Both the position numbers and the translations under genes were made by a program. From Pardosa pseudoannulata (lineage: Eukaryota; Arthropoda; Arachnida; Araneae; Lycosidae), in the NCBI GenBank assembly GCA_032207245.1, contig CM063504.1, forward strand, positions 25,254,629-25,318,628: DNA of 64,000 nucleotides, read 5' to 3'. Numbering within the stretch: position 1 is the first letter of the stretch; the number at the start of each line of letters is the position of its first letter. The notes under the pieces are model-generated. The model searched no databases, was not told the DNA's origin, and saw only the letters and a program-made list of their open reading frames with translations. Positions 24,946 through 36,539 of this stretch are shown piece after piece.

Positions 24946-25143
24946 GTAAATTAGACCTTTTGAAAAAACCCGACATTTTTACTAAACTTTATTTATTAGA
25001 AATTTCATAAAAACTTTTCCAGGAATAAATTTTTAAGCGCAAATCTCTATGATAATATAAAAAATAAATCTAAAAATGTAAAAACTTGAACTAGTTTCTT
25101 CTTTTAAAGTAAAAAGTTGTCCGAATTTAGACGGATACCTTAA
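24946..25143. mobile_element. truncated copy of TTAA family 3
   Basis: About 195 bp nearly matching 24188-24388 (TTAGACCTTTT, TTTCATAAAAACTTTTCC, TAGACGGATACC) and ending in TTAA. The left part is missing. It ends 64 bp from the donor of the Ig exon at 25207. Confidence 0.75.
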
Positions 25144-25206
25144 AGCATAAATATTTTATAAAAAAGGTACAATCAGATATAAAAAAGTAAACAAATGAGT
25201 ACTCAC

Positions 25207-25375
25207 CGACGACGGCGACGGACGCAAAACGTGAATCTCCACCCCCGTCATTCTCGACGCAAACGACGTATTTCCCGCTATCATCGGCTGTCACTTCGTT
25301 GACCGTCACTACAGACATCTCTCGTCCTTCTAAGATCGTCAGCCGGCCCTCAGAGCTACACTGCAACACGCGACC
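25207..25375 (-). CDS. MLCK-like exon 5 of window: Ig domain second half
   Basis: Acceptor TTTTACAG/GGTCGCG and donor GTCGTCG/GTGAGT bound 169 bp. It reads GRVLQCSSEGRLTILEGREM, then SVVTVNEVTADDSGKYVVCV and ENDGGGDSRFASVAVV. This is the C-terminal half of an I-set Ig domain, with the DxGxYxC motif (DDSGKYVVC) holding the second disulphide-position Cys, followed by the G strand. The local GC is far above the flanks. It starts in phase 0, following WVKG of exon 4, and ends in phase 1, leading into the FN3. MYLK has an Ig in the same place just before the FN3. Confidence 0.93.
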
Positions 25376-25737
25376 CTGTAAAAGAAACACCATTCAGGGG
25401 AAAGGAGCTTTACATTTTTCCCCATTACAATCCCTACTTGTGTTTCCCTCTGATGCTGGGCTTGTATTTGCCATATGGGATTCCTCACGCTGAGCATTAA
25501 TGTATAGGGAAAATAAAACTCCCTCTGGTTGTATTTTGAGGATTATTTTTAAAGTATGTATATCACGTGATAGAGCAGCAGTTTCTGTAGAATGAAATCA
25601 TTACCTTTAGAAAAATCAAGAAATTTTAAATTCTTTGCGAGAAATTTTGCTTCATTATTTTTCAAGTGCAAATGACACTTTTTAATAGACAATTTCTTTT
25701 AAATAAAGGTCATCCTAGAAAATTTGCTGTGTTCTTT

Positions 25738-25965
25738 TTAACACTAAACATACCATATAACGGGTCAAATGACCCATCAGGTATATGTAAAAAATGCGAT
25801 GGGAAATGAATTAAAAATTCTTATTCTTTCTGTTTGTAATACATAAAAGTTGACTTTTCTGTATTATAAACACAAATAATAAGAATTTTTAATTCATTTC
25901 CCATCGCATTTTTTACATATACCTTATGGGTCATTTGACCCGTTATATGGTATGTTTAGTGTTAA
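25738..25965. mobile_element. hairpin TTAA element (family 4), 228 bp
   Basis: TTAA, then CACTAAACATACCATATAAC; inverted GTTATATGGTATGTTTAGTG, then TTAA. The arms pair almost perfectly for about 88 bp (including GGGTCAAATGACCC and ATGCGATGGGAAATGAATT) around a loop of about 50 bp. No ORF. Transcribed as intron, it would form a long dsRNA stem. Confidence 0.85.
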
Positions 25966-26021
25966 AAGGATTCTTAAAATGCGAGCTGTCTAGGGAGAAT
26001 TTTATTTTCCTCTATATTTTG

Positions 26022-26192
26022 GTATGGTTTGGAGAGCTACAGTCTACTGTTTTACTACACGAAGGCTAATGAGACGGGGAACTACTATTTAAAGCCGGTT
26101 TCAAACGGCTACGAACATTCATGACACAAGCGGGACTCGAACCCGCGAACTCCAGGTACCAAAGAGCAGCACTCAACCCTTCGGCCATCGTT
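26022..26192 (-). repeat. SINE-A copy, diverged
   Basis: The tRNA-like head carries GACTCGAACCC and an altered anticodon-side region. No convincing target-site duplication. Confidence 0.75.
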
Positions 26193-26749
26193 CGTCTTTA
26201 TTTTTATTCAGTAGATTAACATTGGGCTAGAGGAATCCAATATGGTAGACACAGACCTACTTTAAGGCAATATTAGGAAACATAGGGAGACGGTAATTTT
26301 TTACCTACATTTTTTCGGTGACTCGTGGCTAATTTAGTACTAGAGACTTGTTACGAATTGTCTTGAATTATTTAATTATTCTATTTTTTTTATGAATTGC
26401 AGGAAGGCTTCCCGGAGCATCTAGATAGAGAGAAAAACTTTCTTTTAAATTGCGTTGACGTAAATTTGGGTCTGTGAAATAACTTCGGGATGGGAATCGA
26501 AGAGGAAATTCCTAATAAATGAAATCGAAATTTCGAGAGCCCCCTGCAATTATGCAACAAATCAGCCTGAAATTGTTATAGAAGTAAATTAAAGTGTTTC
26601 GATTCTTTAAAAATGAATTAGCATTACAAACTAATTTAAGCTTAATTGCTATGTGATATTTAAACTTTAGAATCAAATTCCGAAATAACAAACTTTTTGT
26701 CTTTTTCTCTGAATATTCTTTCTTCTGAACTAGTCGCGTGAAAGACCAC

Positions 26750-27089
26750 ACATTTTAGTTCCTTGTTCGTGCTACAGTCTCTTTTGTCCTCAAAAGCACT
26801 TAACTTCTAAGAAAATTGCACCTTAAGAAGTCAATAGCGAACAATTTTTTTCAGTGACAGTGAGTGTCCAAGAAGTACTTGAATTAATAAAACTATATTT
26901 CATTTAAATAATAAAATGTTTAAGATTTTTGTTAAATTTGAAAATGTATCTTTCCTTATTATATACGTAATACTACGTACTTGATACGCATTCAGAGAAA
27001 TATATAAAAACAGAGTTTTTAATGATCGAAATTTCTAATATGCGCATTGCTAGCGGTCCCAATGAACTCAGATATTCGAAGTTCCACTG
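26750..27089. mobile_element. second Tigger-like copy, left end lost
   Basis: It shares CACATTTTAGTTC, CAAAAGCA, TAGCGGTCCCAAT and the right terminus TTCGAAGTTCCACTG/TA with the element at 11554-11944. The left inverted repeat is not recognisable. Confidence 0.6.
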
Positions 27090-28199
27090 TAACTACAATC
27101 GTCAATGTATATCAGGATACGTGATAATAACAGGAGTAAAACCTATATTTTAGCTTTACAATGATGTGGCTTACTCAACAACTTCTTAAGAAAATGATAA
27201 TGTGAAGTTCAATCATTCCTTGCTTCAGAGTTTGTGTTGCATTTCTGAATATGTAAGAAAAATATACGTTTACCCTATGTTCGGAATGAGGGTGTAAAAT
27301 CTAAAAGAAATTTCCAAAGTGCAGTTATAAATTTCTAAAAATCTACCTTTTTATAGTTGGATTTTGGGCAGCAAAAATGAATACACTTGAGAATAGAAAT
27401 TTTAATACCAAGAAGAGAAAACAAGAAAATTAAACAGTTTTATACGAAATCTTTAAATGTTTAGGCACATAAATATTTAATTATTTTGTACTTTCTAATC
27501 TCTAAAGATTTTATAACAAGTGTTATAAACAAAAAATAATTTCCCAATTACTAAAAATTTAGCATTGTATTTTCATTTATTCTTTTAAAAAATACAACGG
27601 AAACAAACTAAATTAATTTTATGCTGTATCTTTGGTATTTATAGGTTTAAAATCTTTATAAAATCAGCTGAACGATGGCCCAAAAGCTGGTACTACGATT
27701 TTATTCCGCGGTATCCTTGAATTCGAACCCTACTGTTCGTATGGATTTTCGTTGCTGTTTGAAATTGGCTTGCAGTCGTAGGTCCTCTTTAAAATTAGCC
27801 TCAGTGTTGAAAAAAAAATTGACAGCAGCACTCCGCTCTAATTCAAACTTAGGTAAAATCGTTACTTTTGGAATAATTTCCATTCCCTTCATATTCTGAA
27901 ACTACAATTCTGATCAGTCTTTCTTGTATGATTGTACTCAACCGTCCATCCCAGTCTATTTCGTATTACTTTTATGCCGCAAAATATATACGCAGGAGAC
28001 GACTATATTTTCTATTTTCTATTTCAAGAATGAAGCATCAATGCTTTAATATTAAATGTTCATCTGTTCTTAAATGGATATTACCTGTAATGTCTTCATT
28101 AAAAGAGTCTGATTTTAATTCAATATAAAGCTAAAAACTGCTCAGTTGAATTTCTCCTTATCATTAAAAAAGGTTTTAACTTTAAAAAATATCCAATTT

Positions 28200-28600
28200 A
28201 GTTATTATATTCTGCAACATATTTTTAAAAACATCACATCTATACACCAAGTGAAAAACATAGAAATCTACTTACAAAAATAGCTTTAAACTGTGTAAAT
28301 TATAAACTAATTTGTCATATCAAATAAGATAATTATCTTTCTTATTCTTCGAAACAATTATATAAATACGAGTAATACATTTAATTTTGCAGTATGATAA
28401 AGGATTATATTTATAAGTTTTCAATTTCTTGACAGTAAAATTGATTAAGTTTTAAAATCTTAGACGACTTTAATGTATTAATTTGGACAATTAAGAAGAT
28501 ATGTAGATTAAATTTAATATAAAAATTTGATTTCCGCAATACATTTCAAAAGTTTTCTTACAAGTAAGTGAATTGCAGTTTTTTCATTTGAAGTATGCTT
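28200..28600. repeat. second copy of the 21.8 kb interspersed repeat
   Basis: CATCTATACACCAAGTGAAA, TTCTTGACAGTAAAATTGAT, TTTTAAAATCTTAGACG and CATTTCAAAAGTTTTCTTAC occur in the same order as at 21.8 kb, without the TA tract. Confidence 0.6.
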
Positions 28601-31600
28601 TTATATTTTTAAAATATATTACTTGACATGACAAAACTAAATTTTTAAAAGTTAAAGTGTTTTGGGCAAAAACCTATTGGCAAAATTGGAAAAAAAATCT
28701 TAAAATAGAACTTTTTACTGTATGATGTATAGAAAAAAAGGGCTGTTGTAATGAACACTTTAAATCTACAAAAGTACCATGTCACCTTAATACAATGTTC
28801 GTTACTTATAATTTCGAAATATTCATATAGTGTTGTGTTGCTTACAATTTCAAAAGAACTTAGCCACTTCAGTGTCTTGACACAAAGTTTTACAGATTGC
28901 AGCATTAGGTCTCTCTGATGTCTTTTTTAGAAATCGTTGTTGTGAAATGTGAAAAGAAAGTACACTTGGTCTCGATTGCTGTCATTTTGATTAACCATGA
29001 AATGTTGCATAACCAATGAAAAACGTAATATTTCCAATTGTGTTCTTGTATAGGAAACGAAATTTTTAAATCTGCTTTAGAAATAAAGAATCTTTCGTAA
29101 TTTAAATTATCAAAGTAGGAAAACTTTGTAAAACAAGATCAGATTGCTTTGAATTTTTTTCTTTAAACAACAGTGAGGACTATTTTCAGTAGACAATGAA
29201 TAAAACTCTTTCGAGCCGTTATAGCTGTTAAATTCCTTTCAACAATTATTTTTCTCTGAAAACATTATAATCATAAGCGGAACCGCGGTAGACATAGATC
29301 TCATTACTAGAGGAATGCGAATTTGAGGCTCTTGCTGGCCAAAGTGTTGAGCAAACGGGTGTGCAGGTGTTATGAGGTTAGATTTAGATCCAAAATTTTA
29401 TTATAAGTCCAACTGTTATAAACATTTAATTAAAAGATTTTGTATATTAATCTAAATCACCTCATAACAAGTGCACATCTTTTTGAAGATATCAGCGGCT
29501 GGGCAGAAAATTACGTGCTTAACGCTTAGAGGATTAATGGCGACTAAGATACGTAAAATAGTTTCGTGTTCTCATAGTTCCCAAACGATATCTTCGGGGA
29601 AGACTGGCAAAGCATGGGGGTGTTCTGCTTTGTCCATGCTTTGAAATTACTAGGACCTACTTGTTTGTGCTGTCCTTAGAAAGTAATATTGGCCACCTAT
29701 ACGGTACTTTCATAATAAAATAGCCAACAAATATCTGACGCTTGGTAATGTTAAGTGTTGTAAGAAACAAGTGCCCCGCATTAGAAATAATAATAATTAT
29801 GGAAACTTATAAAAACAGGTTAGTAAATTTATTTCAATTAAACCCCTTTTTTTATTTCTAGATTTAAAAACACGAGAAAACTGCTTACTGGACATTTTTG
29901 TTCAATACTAAGACTAATTAATGAATATTGATATCAGACAAGAACAAAAATTCTTAACAAGGGCTTCATATTTTGATTTGAATCTAAAAATTGGTAGACA
30001 TGTTTCAAATAACAAAGGCGGTTAACTGGTTTAAATAACTGCTCTTTCAAACTAATTATGGTAGAAATGAAAATTTTGAACTTTAAAATGAGGTAAAAGC
30101 ATGGTCAGTTATATTTATTTTCAACAATAAAACTACATTTATAAATATTCTTTTTATCTGGAAATTGTTTTTCAATTTGTTACAATGTAATCTAGGGCAT
30201 CTATTGCTTTAAACTAGACAATAACCAATCGGTTTTTTATGAGATTACTTGATGCTAATTAATTTCATCTCTACAGAAAACAAAATCATTATTAGTATTA
30301 ATACAATGACTGATTATTCTATATTTTTAGCTTATATCATTCTGTTCTTAGTAAATATTTGAGTATCAATATAATATATTAATTGTGAATACTTTATACT
30401 CCGCATGTTGTTACAAATCAATATCCTCTTACTTTGATAGTTTGGAATAATCGTATTATAATAGAATGGTAGAAGCCACAATTTCATAAAAAATTATTTT
30501 AAAAACTAAAACATAATTTGAACTTTTACAGTGTAGAACAAACAGCATTAGTTTATAAAAACTCTTTTTTCAATTAATTAATAATATTAAAATCAGATTT
30601 CGAGTTATATTGCTTCAAGGCGGCAGAATCAGGATATATTTTAAAGCATTAGACAATGATAAAAAGATTATCTATAGTTAAAGTTCTGATCTATAGTTAA
30701 AATCCTTTATATACAATGTACGTTTACAACTTTTTATTTTATTTTAATGTTACCAGATTCGAAAATATTCGATAAAAATTTTTAAATATGATTTAAAACG
30801 GGTTTTTTAGGGAATAAATATTGTTTTCACTATAAAACCAATTTTAATTTTTATACAAGTTAAATTTTAGTATGCAAGCGTTTTACAGCCTAAGGTGAAT
30901 TTATTTCAATGACTTTAACTCCACGATTTGACGTTTCTGTTTCCACTTGAAAATCCCTATTTTTCCCTTCCCTTTTTTCTTTGCAGCTGCTCAAATACAG
31001 AAACGCATCGCTAAAGTTTTTTTCTGCTCGAAGTATTGACGTGCTTGTGGGGCTTCACAAAAAGTTACTTTAAAATCAGTAACAAAACAAAAGAAAAATA
31101 TTACTTCAATAGAGCTACCTCAACAAATGTATTAAATTTTTGTGCTAGAAAAACTGACGTTCAAGTGTCCATTTTGTTGGACTGTGTAATTTTTAACTTA
31201 TTATTAGATGCTGTTTGTTATTTTACGTCTGACTTTTACTTATCGGCATGTTAATTAGAAAATATTTTTCTGGTTTTATAATAATTCGTAATGTGTTAAA
31301 GTATTTTATAAATTCTAGTAAATCTATAGTAAATATAACGTATTACACGACTATATTTAATTCACCGTTCGTCTACGTCTAAATCTTGTAATCAATTTTT
31401 CGCAAACTTTATGTTCAATTGAACTGAATTTTTTTATAGTAATGCCCTTCAATGTTAACACAGGAATCAATCATAAAACTACATTACTAATTATAAATTA
31501 ACTAACTTTAATTAACACCGATGTTATCATTTTTCTCTTCCCTATTACATTTGCGTTGTTGGCTCGTATATGTAAAATGCCGTAGTTCGATTCCATAATT

Positions 31601-31690
31601 TGGATAATTTGTTTCAATTAGTGCAATTTATTTTTGACAAAAGGTGTCGCATTTATTTTTGATAATTAATTTCTGCTATATACGAAGTAA

Positions 31691-31875
31691 ATGGTTTGGT
31701 TTGGTCTGGTCTGAAGTGCTACGGCCTATTATTATGCAACACGAGGACTATTGAGACCGTGACCTACTTCTTAAAGCTGACTCCGAAAGGCTACGAACAT
31801 TCATACCACAGAGGGATTAGAACCTACGAACTCCGGTACCGACGATCAGCGTCATAATCTGTAAATTTCGTCTTT
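31691..31875 (-). repeat. SINE-A copy, diverged head
   Basis: The tail (GGTTTGGTCTGG) and body are clear. The tRNA-like head is eroded after GACGATCAGCG. A poly(T) tract of another retro-insert follows at once. Confidence 0.7.
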
Positions 31876-31884
31876 AGTTTTGTC

Positions 31885-31965
31885 CACATTTTTTTTTTTT
31901 TTGACGCATTTTGTCCCAATGGGGTTTAGCGTCACTAAACTCCAATCAACCAACCAGCGCCCTAA
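31885..31965 (-). repeat. short 3' end of a non-LTR element with poly(A)
   Basis: On the minus strand a segment with TGACGCTAAACCCCATTGGG and ACAAAATGCGTC ends in about 14 A, as expected of a severely 5'-truncated retro-insertion. Family inferred only from form. Confidence 0.4.
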
Positions 31966-32179
31966 ACTAAGTAAATACTCATTAGCTTAAAAACAATGAT
32001 CGGTTAATGTATACTTTTAATCTACTGTTTTGAAACTTTTATTAAAAAAAGTTCAAACTTCTTAAAGTTTCAATTGTTTATTTTCTGAGTTACTTCTAAA
32101 TGAATCCCAAAAATAAGGTTTCTATGTATGACTTCAATTCATTATAGATTTTATAATATCGAGTGCTATCATATTACGG

Positions 32180-32315
32180 TCTACGAATGTCATCTGGTGA
32201 CTTCTGCTTTATAATGATGTGAGAAATTGAAATTTTTGGTACCAAATTCCCATGTCTGGCGATTTTTGACGTCTTTATGACTCTGAAGTCACCAGTGGCA
32301 TATGTCGACTCTATA
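32180..32315. repeat. imperfect fold-back
   Basis: TCTACGAATGTCATCTGGTGACTTC at 32184 faces GAAGTCACCAGTGGCATATGTCG at about 32286 in inverted orientation. No TSD is evident. Confidence 0.5.
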
Positions 32316-32909
32316 TGTTAGCAGCCATAATCATACTAAGTGATCCAGTTATTTCCCGTTTAACTACTCATAATTTCATCAAAATCTTAACTAGACCTCT
32401 GTTCAATAATTAATGATTATTGTTGCTGTTAAAGAAACTTCTTATGTAGCAGATTCTCAATGCACTAGGTAGTTTATTATTAACAAATAATCCCTGTTAT
32501 CAATATGTATATGCACACTGTTTCCTATGAATTGCTGTGGCAGGTTGTGTACAGCTCCACGGCTTTCTCTATTATATGATACAACCGTGTATCAGATTTG
32601 GTATCATGTGGATTTGTATAGAGGATACGCATTTTTATTTCAGAAATTTCTTGTTGTAAAGTTTCTTTTTTATGTAATTGCAGGTTATTTCACGCTTTGC
32701 TTCCAATCTCAGAAATTAAGATTATCAAATGAAGGTTAAGTACATTTCAAAATTTAAATTACTTTTTAGATTATATTACATAGCAGTAATATAAACAATT
32801 TCGAAAACATCCATTTTCATGAAATAAATATCACATTATAATTAAATTAATCTCCTTCATGAACTAAACATATATTAAACGAATCAAAATACTATTTCGC
32901 GATATTTAG

Positions 32910-33085
32910 CAATCAATAGAGCAGTTTGTCGCAATATCACGAACTACTATAATGTCCTTCCTATTCATTTTCATGTTTACAACGGCCAATAGACAAACTG
33001 CCCTTTCGTTTAAAACTAAAGCCAGAATTATCATAATCTGAGAATTTTCCCTAGTGCGTGAAATCGCCTTATATGGTAGCACTCA
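32910..33085. repeat. ~170-bp repeat, also found inside the 57.5 kb TTAA element
   Basis: AATAGAGCAGTTTGTCGCAA, GAACTACTATAATG, CATTCATTTTCATGTTTACA, GCCAATAGACAAAC and CTAAAGCCA match 57984-58143 in order. At 40.8 kb the related TTAA element lacks this block. Confidence 0.7.
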
Positions 33086-34464
33086 TTATCTAAAAAAGCG
33101 AGGTACTAATAAAAAATTAATAAAAATTTTAATCCCGGAATAAAAAAATTGCTATTTTTTTTTTTTTTTTTTTGCATCAATGACTTTGTTACTCATGGCA
33201 ACAAAATAAACTGCAATGTGAAAAAATCGCGAAATGAAATTAAAAAATACGTAAAAGCATAAACATAATCTATGATTTGTTCGTAATCATTTTAGGAAAT
33301 AAAATTTTTTAATAAGACGCAACTCACGCTATGAAAACAATTCCTTTGTTTAAAAAACATATTCGTCTAGAGCAGACTAATATAACTGAATGATGTTATA
33401 TCATTTCATATTCTATAGTGGATAAAGATTCGTAGTATCATTAAGATTAACAAGAGAATCATAGCTGCAATACTTTAGTTCCAGAGGATTTTAGCTTTGA
33501 TATGAACTTTGTATGTAAAAGAAATGCAAGTAACTAAAGGATGCTTCGAGTTCCATATTTTCTAGTCCATAAGACATTGTAACTGTAAACACCATCCCAA
33601 TACTAACGTATGTATATATATTAAGAATATTGAAACCGTTCAAAATAAAATCTGATGCGGACACCACAGAATTTCCTTGTTCATCTATTAAATTTTACAC
33701 TCTTTTAAAATTTATTTCGATTTTATTGTCTGATGAGCCATTATTGTTATTTGTACATTCCTACTTTTAAGCATAGAAATATATTTCATAAATGTCTGTA
33801 TGCTACAAAAAAGAGAAAACTATATTTTAAGTTTCTTTGCTTAAAGGATTTACTTCGTTTAAAGGCGTATTAAGATGATAAAGTTTATATAGAGTGATCG
33901 GACATTTTATAAGTCTCGGTATAGATAAAGTATCAAGAAGTTATATGTGATTCAACACAATTACAGTGATTGTGCTAATTTGATTTGGAACATTGCGATC
34001 AGCTTTTAAGTATCTGGGGAATAATTAAATCGAGACCAATTACATATGGCTGATTCTGGAAACATTCTAATAGTTTAACTCAGCTACTTTACAGTACCAA
34101 AAAGTTTCGTTCTACTACAGAAAAGTTCAAACTACAGAAATTCAGTTCAGCAGCTTCTTTAGCAGATTAAAGACTTAATGTGAAAGATATTTACGGATTG
34201 ATTAGGAACAATGCATTCAACTTCTTACACTATAAGGACTCCTTAAACTGAGGCTTATCGCTTAAAACCAATCTCGACATTAACACTACAAAGTATATCC
34301 AACAGCTACAAAAAATGTATATTAATGTTGATACTCGAAACAATGAATTCTTGTATCGAAATGCAGGGTCTTTACTGTTCATCATAATCGGGTATAAGTA
34401 TATACATACTGGTGCTATGTAAATGTATTAATATATACTAATATATGCACATAATCTACCTCTT

Positions 34465-34600
34465 TGGTATGGTTTAATTTGGTTTTGTGCTTTATGATTT
34501 TTTTTTATACGCGAGGGCTACTAAGACAAGGCAATCTACAGCTTAAGACTGAATTCGAACGACCTACGAACATACATGCAATAGAGCTGTAATCTACTTT
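34465..34600 (-). repeat. SINE-A copy, 5' truncated
   Basis: The tail and body match (GCGAGGGCTACTAAGAC, CTACGAACATACATGCAATAG), but the tRNA-like head is lost after the T-arm region. Confidence 0.6.
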
Positions 34601-35111
34601 AGCACCACTGAGTAATTAAGAATTTCAGCTTTTCTTAACCAAAATAACTGAAAGAAAATGGACAAGACTCCAGAGAAACTACTGTCTGGTTCCTTTTCTA
34701 TTATTATTAACTGCATTCACTATTGTGTACATAGTTAGCAAATAAGAATACTGTTTAGAGATGAAAAACAAAGAGTACTGTTACCTAAGTATCCAAGTAC
34801 ATGTAATCCCAGAGTGTTGCCCACGATTCTAAACCCGTACTATCGAAGGCAAGTGAGAATAGATTTCTGCGAACGAACATCTATAAACAGCGGGAGAAAT
34901 TAAAACTCCGTAAACGAATGGGTTTGACTGGAGATAAGCTTAAGACGAAGAAAACTCCACTTAACGACAGAAAAGTGGCCAAGCCATGTCAATAAATAAA
35001 ACCAGGAAGGGTAAAGAAAAGATAACATTCCTTTTATAACGCACTCCCTCTCTCTCTCTCCCAAGACTGCACGATGGACTTTTTTTTATTATTTTTATTT
35101 CCTCAATCTCG

Positions 35112-35504
35112 TTAAGGCGAAATGTTTAGTGTGAAATATAAGTTGACATTCACGATGAAAGAGCATTTCGCCGCAGCAAAATACAGAACAATTTTTTTTT
35201 TACGCCTAGGGAGCACTTTTATCGTAATTTCGTTTTGAAAAATTTGACACTGCTCTTCAGAACGAAGGAATGTTTTTTTCACCCGTTTCTTTTCGGTTTG
35301 ATTTTGATGCGCGTACTGTGCAGATTCTAAGAATTCGAGGTCAGACGAGCTCAGTCGTGTGCTCAACTTTTTATGACTTCTACCAGTGACGAGCGATTTA
35401 AACTGCACAGAAGTTCCCAATGAACTAAAAATTATATTTAGAGAACATAAATTAAAATAAACATCTCTTGCATGTTTACAGATTTCGATTTGGAGTAATG
35501 ACAC
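35112..35504 (-). CDS. 130-codon open frame of unknown status inside the Ig-splitting intron
   Basis: A continuous minus-strand frame with GC higher than the flanks. It includes GRSHKKLSTRLSSSDLEFLE and NQTEKKRVKKTFLRSEE, a charged and coding-like stretch of about 65 residues, followed by a hydrophobic end. No domain is recognised. It lies between exons 4 and 5 on the same strand, so it could be an alternative first exon of a short MLCK isoform, a nested gene, or a decayed transposon ORF. I see no confident splice donor joining it to exon 5. Confidence 0.2.
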   Translation of the reverse strand: MSLLQIEICKHARDVYFNLCSLNIIFSSLGTSVQFKSLVTGRSHKKLSTRLSSSDLEFLESAQYAHQNQTEKKRVKKTFLRSEEQCQIFQNEITIKVLPRRKKKIVLYFAAAKCSFIVNVNLYFTLNISP

Positions 35505-35730
35505 GTCGTAATTAGCTAATTAATTTCAATTTTAATACAAATCTGCAATACCTTTCTCAATCAAATCCAAAATTATTCAACATCAAGCTTTTCTTCATGT
35601 GCAAAATACACATATTTTGTCCATATTAATGATTGTATTTCTACTGATACACCAACACATTCACATCCCAATCTGAGAGTCGAAATTTCTGTCGATTAAC
35701 TATAACTATTATGACCGGATGAGTAATTGG

Positions 35731-35902
35731 TTTGGTTTTGGAGCGCTACGGTCTGCTTTTTGCAACACGAGGGCTAATGAGACTGGGACCTGTTGCTTAA
35801 AGCCGATTCCGAACGGCTACGAATATCCATGCCATAGTGGGATTCAAACCCTCGAACTCCAGTTCCGAAGGCAAGCACCCTAATCATTAGGTCATCGTTT
35901 GG
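35731..35902 (-). repeat. SINE-A copy with imperfect TSD
   Basis: Flanks TATGACCGGATGAG and CTATGACCGAATAAG resemble an aged duplication. The T-arm reads TTCAAACCC. Confidence 0.85.
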
Positions 35903-36049
35903 CTATGACCGAATAAGAGTTTTCGAAAAACCCAACAACCTTTCTCCTACACCTGAAGGATGTGTGAAAGATGTTACGATACGCATAAAAAATTAAATAG
36001 GTACACTTTTCAATACATTATAAAATAAAAATCAAATATAATACATGTA

Positions 36050-36354
36050 AGGAATTTGGATCCACGACCTGTGTTTCTCAGATGTATACCCTTCACTATA
36101 TCTACAAAATCGACTTCATTAACCCCTTCCAACAGGAGTTCCTTAGGAGATAGGAGCCGGTCGGCTAAGGAGACTGATAAGGTTTTTTGGATGTGTCGCT
36201 TGTTTTCTTTTGGCAGCGCGGTAGTGCATCTGAAGAAGGATTCCCTTTTCGGAAGGGATTCAGTTTCCAGAAACTGACCCCCCCGAAGAAAGGAGTGAGA
36301 ATCTGCGGCAGTTGAGTTCGAGGATTCGAGATAGAGCCTGCGACCTGGAGAGAT
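36050..36354. other. GC-richer block of unknown nature
   Basis: About 300 bp less AT-rich than its surroundings, with a 73-codon plus-strand frame (36056-36277; ends LFGRDSVSRN) and a C homopolymer at about 36279. It looks like transposon-derived coding sequence, but I find no motif. A SINE-A copy is inserted at its right edge. Confidence 0.3.
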
Positions 36355-36366
36355 CTCTCTGTTTGG

Positions 36367-36539
36367 TTTGGTTTGGAGTGCTACGGTCTACTATTTTACA
36401 ACACGAGGGCTAATGAGACCGGGACCTACAGCTTAAAGCCGATTCCGAATGGCTACGAACATCCATGCGACAGTGGTATTCGAACCCACGAACTCCGGTA
36501 CCGAAGGCCAGCACCCTAACCAATCGACTATCGTTCGGC
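36367..36539 (-). repeat. SINE-A copy with exact 12-bp TSD
   Basis: CTCTCTGTTTGG at 36355-36366 is repeated at 36540-36551. A complete copy close to the family consensus. Confidence 0.9.

Larger units (their letters stand above)
11093..25206 (-). other. intron between Ig and FN3 (14.1 kb), repeat-packed
   Basis: From left to right: Tigger-like MITE, SINE-A, TA/TG microsatellite, Tc1 remnant, inverted 500-bp arrays around a repeat-R copy that carries a TTAA element, a 145-bp array, a non-LTR reverse transcriptase remnant, microsatellites, SINE-A and two copies of another TTAA element. The block 17560-17830 is less AT-rich than its surroundings and I cannot classify it. Between 12.9 and 13.9 kb I see nothing. 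Near 21.18 kb GGTCAGTCAAAAAGC vaguely recalls a mariner end but has no partner. Confidence 0.75.

Noticed and set aside
27675..27899. Overlapping open frames on both strands
   Set aside because: Neither has a recognisable domain, splice context or regulatory signal; probably chance or an unknown decayed repeat.
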